From positions 1-23,697 of the forward strand of contig USFL01000002.1 in NCBI GenBank assembly GCA_900553905.1: a stretch of 23,697 nt of DNA, written 5' to 3'. Below are positions 20,993-23,697 of this stretch, one piece after another (the stretch's first letter is position 1; the number at the start of each line of letters is the position of its first letter). Under the pieces are notes generated by a model. The model had not been told where the DNA came from and did no database searches. It saw nothing but the letters and a program-made list of their open reading frames with translations. The DNA comes from an uncultured Eubacteriales bacterium (GTDB lineage Bacteria; Bacillota; Clostridia; Christensenellales; Aristaeellaceae). Both the position numbers and the translations under genes were made by a program.

Positions 20993-22348
20993 ATGATTCA
21001 TCTCTTTGAAGCCCTGGGCCGGAAAATGGCGCTGGACGTGGGCAGCGGCGCGGTCATGGCGCTGGACGACATCGCCTACGACGCGCTCTCCCTGCTTTTG
21101 GAGGACCGAAATGCGGATATCGTCGCGCGCCTTGCGGAAAAATACCCCCGCGAGGAAGCGGAGGAAACCGTCTCCGAGCTTCGCCAGCTCATCGACGAGG
21201 GGTATCTTGACACCCCCGACGACTACTCCGACGTCAAGCCCGCCGATAGCGGCGTGGTCAAGGCCATGTGCCTGCACGCCGCGCACGACTGCAACCTGCG
21301 CTGCAAGTACTGCTTCGCCGACACCGGCGAATACCACATGCACAGCCGCTGCCTGCTCAGCGCCGAGACGGGCAAAAAGGCGCTGGACTGGCTGGTAGCC
21401 CACAGCGGAGGGCGCAAAAACCTGGAGGTGGACTTCTTCGGCGGCGAGCCGCTGATGAACTTCCCCGTCATCAAGGAGGTCGTGGCCTACGGCCGGGAGC
21501 TGGAGAAGCGCCACGGCAAGGTGTTCAAGTTCACCACCACCACCAACGCCGTGCTTATGAACGACGAGATCATGGACTTCCTCAACCGCGAGATGGACAA
21601 CGTCGTCATCTCCATCGACGGGCGGCCGGAGGTGCACGACCGCATGCGCCCCACCCCCAACGGCAAGGGCAGCTACGACCTCATCATCGAAAAGGCGAAG
21701 GAGTTTGCCAGGCGGCGCGGCCAGCAGCGCTACTACCTGCGCGGCACCTTCACCCGCTACAACCTGGACTTTGCAAGCGACGTGCTGCACCTGGCGGACC
21801 AGGGCTTTGAGCAGCTCTCCATCGAGCCGGTCGTCACCGACGAGAGCCACGACTACGCCATCCGCGAAAGTGACCTGCCCCGCGTGTTCGAGGAATACGA
21901 GCGTCTGGGCCGCGAATATGTGATCCGCCGCCGCAATCCGGACAAGTGGTTCAGCTTCTTTCATTTCATGGTGGACCTCACCGGCGGCCCCTGCCTTCGC
22001 AAGCGCCTGACCGGCTGCGGCGCGGGCAACGAATACGTGGCCGTCACCGCGGACGGCGATATCTACCCCTGCCACCAGTTTGTGGGCCGCGAGGGCATGC
22101 GCATGGGCTCGGTGCTGGACGGCACCTTTGACACCGCCATGCAGGCGCGCTTCCAGCAAAATACCGTGCTCACCAAGGAAAAATGCTCCCAGTGCTGGGC
22201 GCGCTTCTATTGCAGCGGGGGATGTCAGGCCAACGCCCACGCCTTCAACGGCGACATCTCCAAGCCCTACGAAATGGAGTGCAAGCTGGAGCAAAAGCGT
22301 CTGGAGTGCGCCATGGCCATCCAGGCCATCGAGCGGGAAAACGCCTGA
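20993..22348 (+). CDS. Radical SAM/SPASM maturase of the SCIFF peptide
   Basis: 451 residues from ATG 20993 (AGGAGG ten bases upstream). An N-terminal peptide-recognition region (residues 1-85, ALDDIAYDALSLLLEDRNAD) precedes the radical SAM core with CxxxCxxC at C100, C104 and C107 (CNLRCKYCFAD) and the GGEP motif (VDFFGGEPLMNF). The C-terminal SPASM region (about residues 330-425: GCGAGNEYVAVTADGDIYPC, then CSQCWARFYCSGGCQ) should bind two auxiliary iron-sulfur clusters. The enzyme splits S-adenosylmethionine to make a radical that links precursor cysteines to acceptor carbons. Length, motifs and adjacency to the precursor all match the SCIFF maturase family. Intact. Confidence 0.96.
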   Translation: MIHLFEALGRKMALDVGSGAVMALDDIAYDALSLLLEDRNADIVARLAEKYPREEAEETVSELRQLIDEGYLDTPDDYSDVKPADSGVVKAMCLHAAHDCNLRCKYCFADTGEYHMHSRCLLSAETGKKALDWLVAHSGGRKNLEVDFFGGEPLMNFPVIKEVVAYGRELEKRHGKVFKFTTTTNAVLMNDEIMDFLNREMDNVVISIDGRPEVHDRMRPTPNGKGSYDLIIEKAKEFARRRGQQRYYLRGTFTRYNLDFASDVLHLADQGFEQLSIEPVVTDESHDYAIRESDLPRVFEEYERLGREYVIRRRNPDKWFSFFHFMVDLTGGPCLRKRLTGCGAGNEYVAVTADGDIYPCHQFVGREGMRMGSVLDGTFDTAMQARFQQNTVLTKEKCSQCWARFYCSGGCQANAHAFNGDISKPYEMECKLEQKRLECAMAIQAIERENA

Positions 22349-22463
22349 CCGCGCGCTCTTCCTCTCCCTCTTCGCGCCAAATATGAACGCGCACGCCATG
22401 CGGCTTTCCAAATTTACAAAAGTATTTTCATGGCTCGTTCATGATAAGGTCAAAAATGCCCGC

Positions 22464-22469
22464 TATAAT
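22464..22469 (+). promoter_or_regulatory. -10 box of the HtrA gene
   Basis: A perfect TATAAT lies 27 bp before the ATG, but no recognisable -35 is found 16-18 nt upstream (the bases there are near ATGATA). Start would be near 22476, giving a leader of only about 20 nt that includes AAGGAGGG. Confidence 0.45.
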
Positions 22470-22495
22470 AAGCGCGTAGTAAGGAGGGACGCTAC

Positions 22496-23697
22496 ATGAA
22501 GACCAACAACAATCATTCCGGAAAGAATTTCTACGCTTTTACCTCGGCGGCGCTCGCCCTTATGCTGATGGTCGTCGCCTCGGTCGCCCTGTTCAACCAT
22601 GACAGCACCGCGGGGGCGGAGGCCGTCACGCTCACCGAAAACGCTACCGTCGTCACCAGCCCCTTTACCGAGGCCGTCGAAAAGGTGCGCGGCAGCGTCG
22701 TGGGCGTCAACAACTACACCACCTACCGCAACAGCTATTATGGCTTCGGATTTGGCTACGGCTACGGCGGAGGCTATAACGACGACGACACCAGCCGTCA
22801 GGTACTGCAGGGCAGTGGCAGCGGCGTGGTGGTAGCGGACGGCTACGTGCTGACCAACTACCACGTGGTCGAGGATGCCACCACGCTGGAGGTCACCAGC
22901 GGCGACAAGGTCTATCCCGCCGAGCTCAAGGGTACCGACGAGGCCAAGGACATCGCCGTGCTGTATGTTGAGGACCTGGACATTGAGCCCGTTGTGCTTG
23001 GTGACAGCGATCAGCTGTCCGTGGGCGACTGGGCTATCTGCATCGGCAACCCGCTCAGCTTTACCGGCACCACGACCGTGGGCGTGATCTCCGCGCTCAA
23101 CCGTGAAGTTACCAGCAGCGCCACCGACGCCTATGGCAAGCGCGCCGTCAATACCATGATCCAGACCGATGCGGCCATTAACGCCGGCAACAGCGGCGGC
23201 GGCATGTTCAACGTCGCGGGCGAGCTCATCGGCATCCCCAGCATGAAGTATACCGGCTCCATGTTTACCGGCAGCACCGTTGAAGGTATCGGCATGGCCA
23301 TCCCGATCAATGAGGCCAAGGACCTGATCAATGACGTGCTCTCTGGCAACGGCAATGTGGAAGGCTCCACTTCCAATTCCACGCAGGGCAGCGCCAGCAT
23401 CTCCACCGGCGACAAGCCCCGCATCGGCGTGACTGTCAGCAACCTCAACCCCAACAGCTATGCCGTGGCCTATAACCTCATCCCCACCGGCGCCTATGTG
23501 CAGGACGTGGAGAGCGGCTCTCCGGCTGAAAAGGCCGGCGTGCAGGTGGCCGATATCGTGGTCGAGGTGGACGGCACCCGCGTCTCCAGCATGGAGGAAA
23601 TGACCGCCATCCTGCAAAGCAAGCAGGCGGGCGACACCGCGACCCTGAAGGTCTACCGCGTGGAGGGCGGCCTGGATAGCTATGAGGACCAGACCTC
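22496..23697 (+). CDS. HtrA/DegP-family trypsin-like serine protease with PDZ domain (cut at window end)
   Basis: ATG 22496 follows AAGGAGGG. About 400 codons are open to the window edge, where the gene continues. A short cytoplasmic N-terminus and one membrane anchor (FTSAALALMLMVVASVALF, residues 15-33) put the protease outside the cell. The catalytic triad is complete: H123 in VLTNYHVVED, D152 in AKDIAVLYV and S233 in AINAGNSGGGMF. A PDZ domain begins near residue 305 (IGVTVSNLNPNSYAVAYN; VQDVESGSPAEKAGVQVADI). An unusual Gly/Tyr-rich stretch (GFGFGYGYGGGY, 83-94) lies in the flexible region before the protease domain. HtrA proteins degrade or refold damaged exported proteins. It sits 147 bp after the maturase gene and is probably a separate unit. 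Confidence 0.93.
   Translation, partial: MKTNNNHSGKNFYAFTSAALALMLMVVASVALFNHDSTAGAEAVTLTENATVVTSPFTEAVEKVRGSVVGVNNYTTYRNSYYGFGFGYGYGGGYNDDDTSRQVLQGSGSGVVVADGYVLTNYHVVEDATTLEVTSGDKVYPAELKGTDEAKDIAVLYVEDLDIEPVVLGDSDQLSVGDWAICIGNPLSFTGTTTVGVISALNREVTSSATDAYGKRAVNTMIQTDAAINAGNSGGGMFNVAGELIGIPSMKYTGSMFTGSTVEGIGMAIPINEAKDLINDVLSGNGNVEGSTSNSTQGSASISTGDKPRIGVTVSNLNPNSYAVAYNLIPTGAYVQDVESGSPAEKAGVQVADIVVEVDGTRVSSMEEMTAILQSKQAGDTATLKVYRVEGGLDSYEDQT

Noticed and set aside
20975..22411. A 478-codon open frame on the minus strand opposite the SCIFF maturase
   Set aside because: It is a shadow of the maturase gene; composition is typical of reversed GC-rich codons and no motif is recognisable.
22463..23617. 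A 384-codon open frame on the minus strand opposite the HtrA gene
   Set aside because: The plus strand encodes a complete HtrA catalytic triad with a good ribosome binding site; the minus-strand frame has no family features.

Overview
The window looks like chromosomal DNA of a GC-rich member of the Clostridia. The clearest markers are a SCIFF (six-cysteine) ranthipeptide precursor followed by its radical SAM/SPASM maturase, a greA-lysS pair, a PocR-type AraC regulator beside a corrinoid protein, strong AGGAGG ribosome binding sites throughout, and a tRNA gene with an encoded CCA. I cannot name the genus from sequence alone. Nothing points to a phage, plasmid, transposase or CRISPR array.

Layout. 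(1) 1-90: tRNA-Val(GAC) on the minus strand with a textbook promoter. (2) 353-8926: a sugar-acid (or related hydroxy-acid) catabolic locus built around a divergent control region at 3497-3957. Leftward lie a LarA-like racemase/epimerase, an enolase-superfamily (mandelate racemase-type) dehydratase and a TIM-barrel sugar isomerase/epimerase. Rightward lie a three-gene TRAP transporter (dctP, dctQ, dctM), a LacI-family repressor and a second enolase-superfamily enzyme. (3) 9021-10061: a broken FG-GAP/VCBS-like protein. (4) 10186-13660: a corrinoid (vitamin B12) one-carbon module made of a PocR-AraC regulator, a corrinoid carrier protein, a compact cobalamin riboswitch, the C-terminal remnant of an ECF-transporter S component, a DUF2284 Fe-S protein and fragments of a RACo-type corrinoid activase. 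(5) 13709-15371: two regulators, AraC-GyrI and a membrane-anchored XRE protein. (6) 15603-18043: lysS, with an unusual C-terminal tRNA-binding domain, and greA. (7) 18267-19842: a small secreted protein with DxDxDG repeats, an ECF sigma factor and an RsgI-like anti-sigma factor in one transcription unit. (8) 19950-20525: a Nudix hydrolase. (9) 20715-22348: the SCIFF ranthipeptide system. (10) 22496-end: an HtrA-family serine protease, cut by the window edge.

The most striking feature is uneven gene integrity. All six leftward and TRAP genes between 353 and 6764, plus the FG-GAP gene, the S component and the activase, carry frameshifts, nonsense codons or internal deletions. Their ribosome binding sites and gene ends are mostly preserved. 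All eleven genes from 13709 to the end read through cleanly, as do the four best-preserved accessory genes (LacI, second enolase-superfamily enzyme, PocR-AraC, corrinoid carrier) and DUF2284. This argues for real, recent decay of two catabolic modules (sugar acid uptake and corrinoid-dependent methyl transfer) rather than random read error, although raw-read checks would be decisive.

How the genes would work together. When intact, the TRAP transporter would import a sugar acid or similar hydroxy acid. The LarA-like and enolase-superfamily enzymes would epimerise and dehydrate it, and the LacI protein would bind the paired GGGAACGTTCCC-type operators. In the second module, PocR-AraC would activate the corrinoid protein gene, the riboswitch would control cobalamin uptake, and DUF2284 plus the activase would support the corrinoid cofactor. 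No substrate-specific methyltransferase is present in the window. The SCIFF and ECF/anti-sigma/DxDxDG modules are intact and are the best candidates for functions not yet understood.
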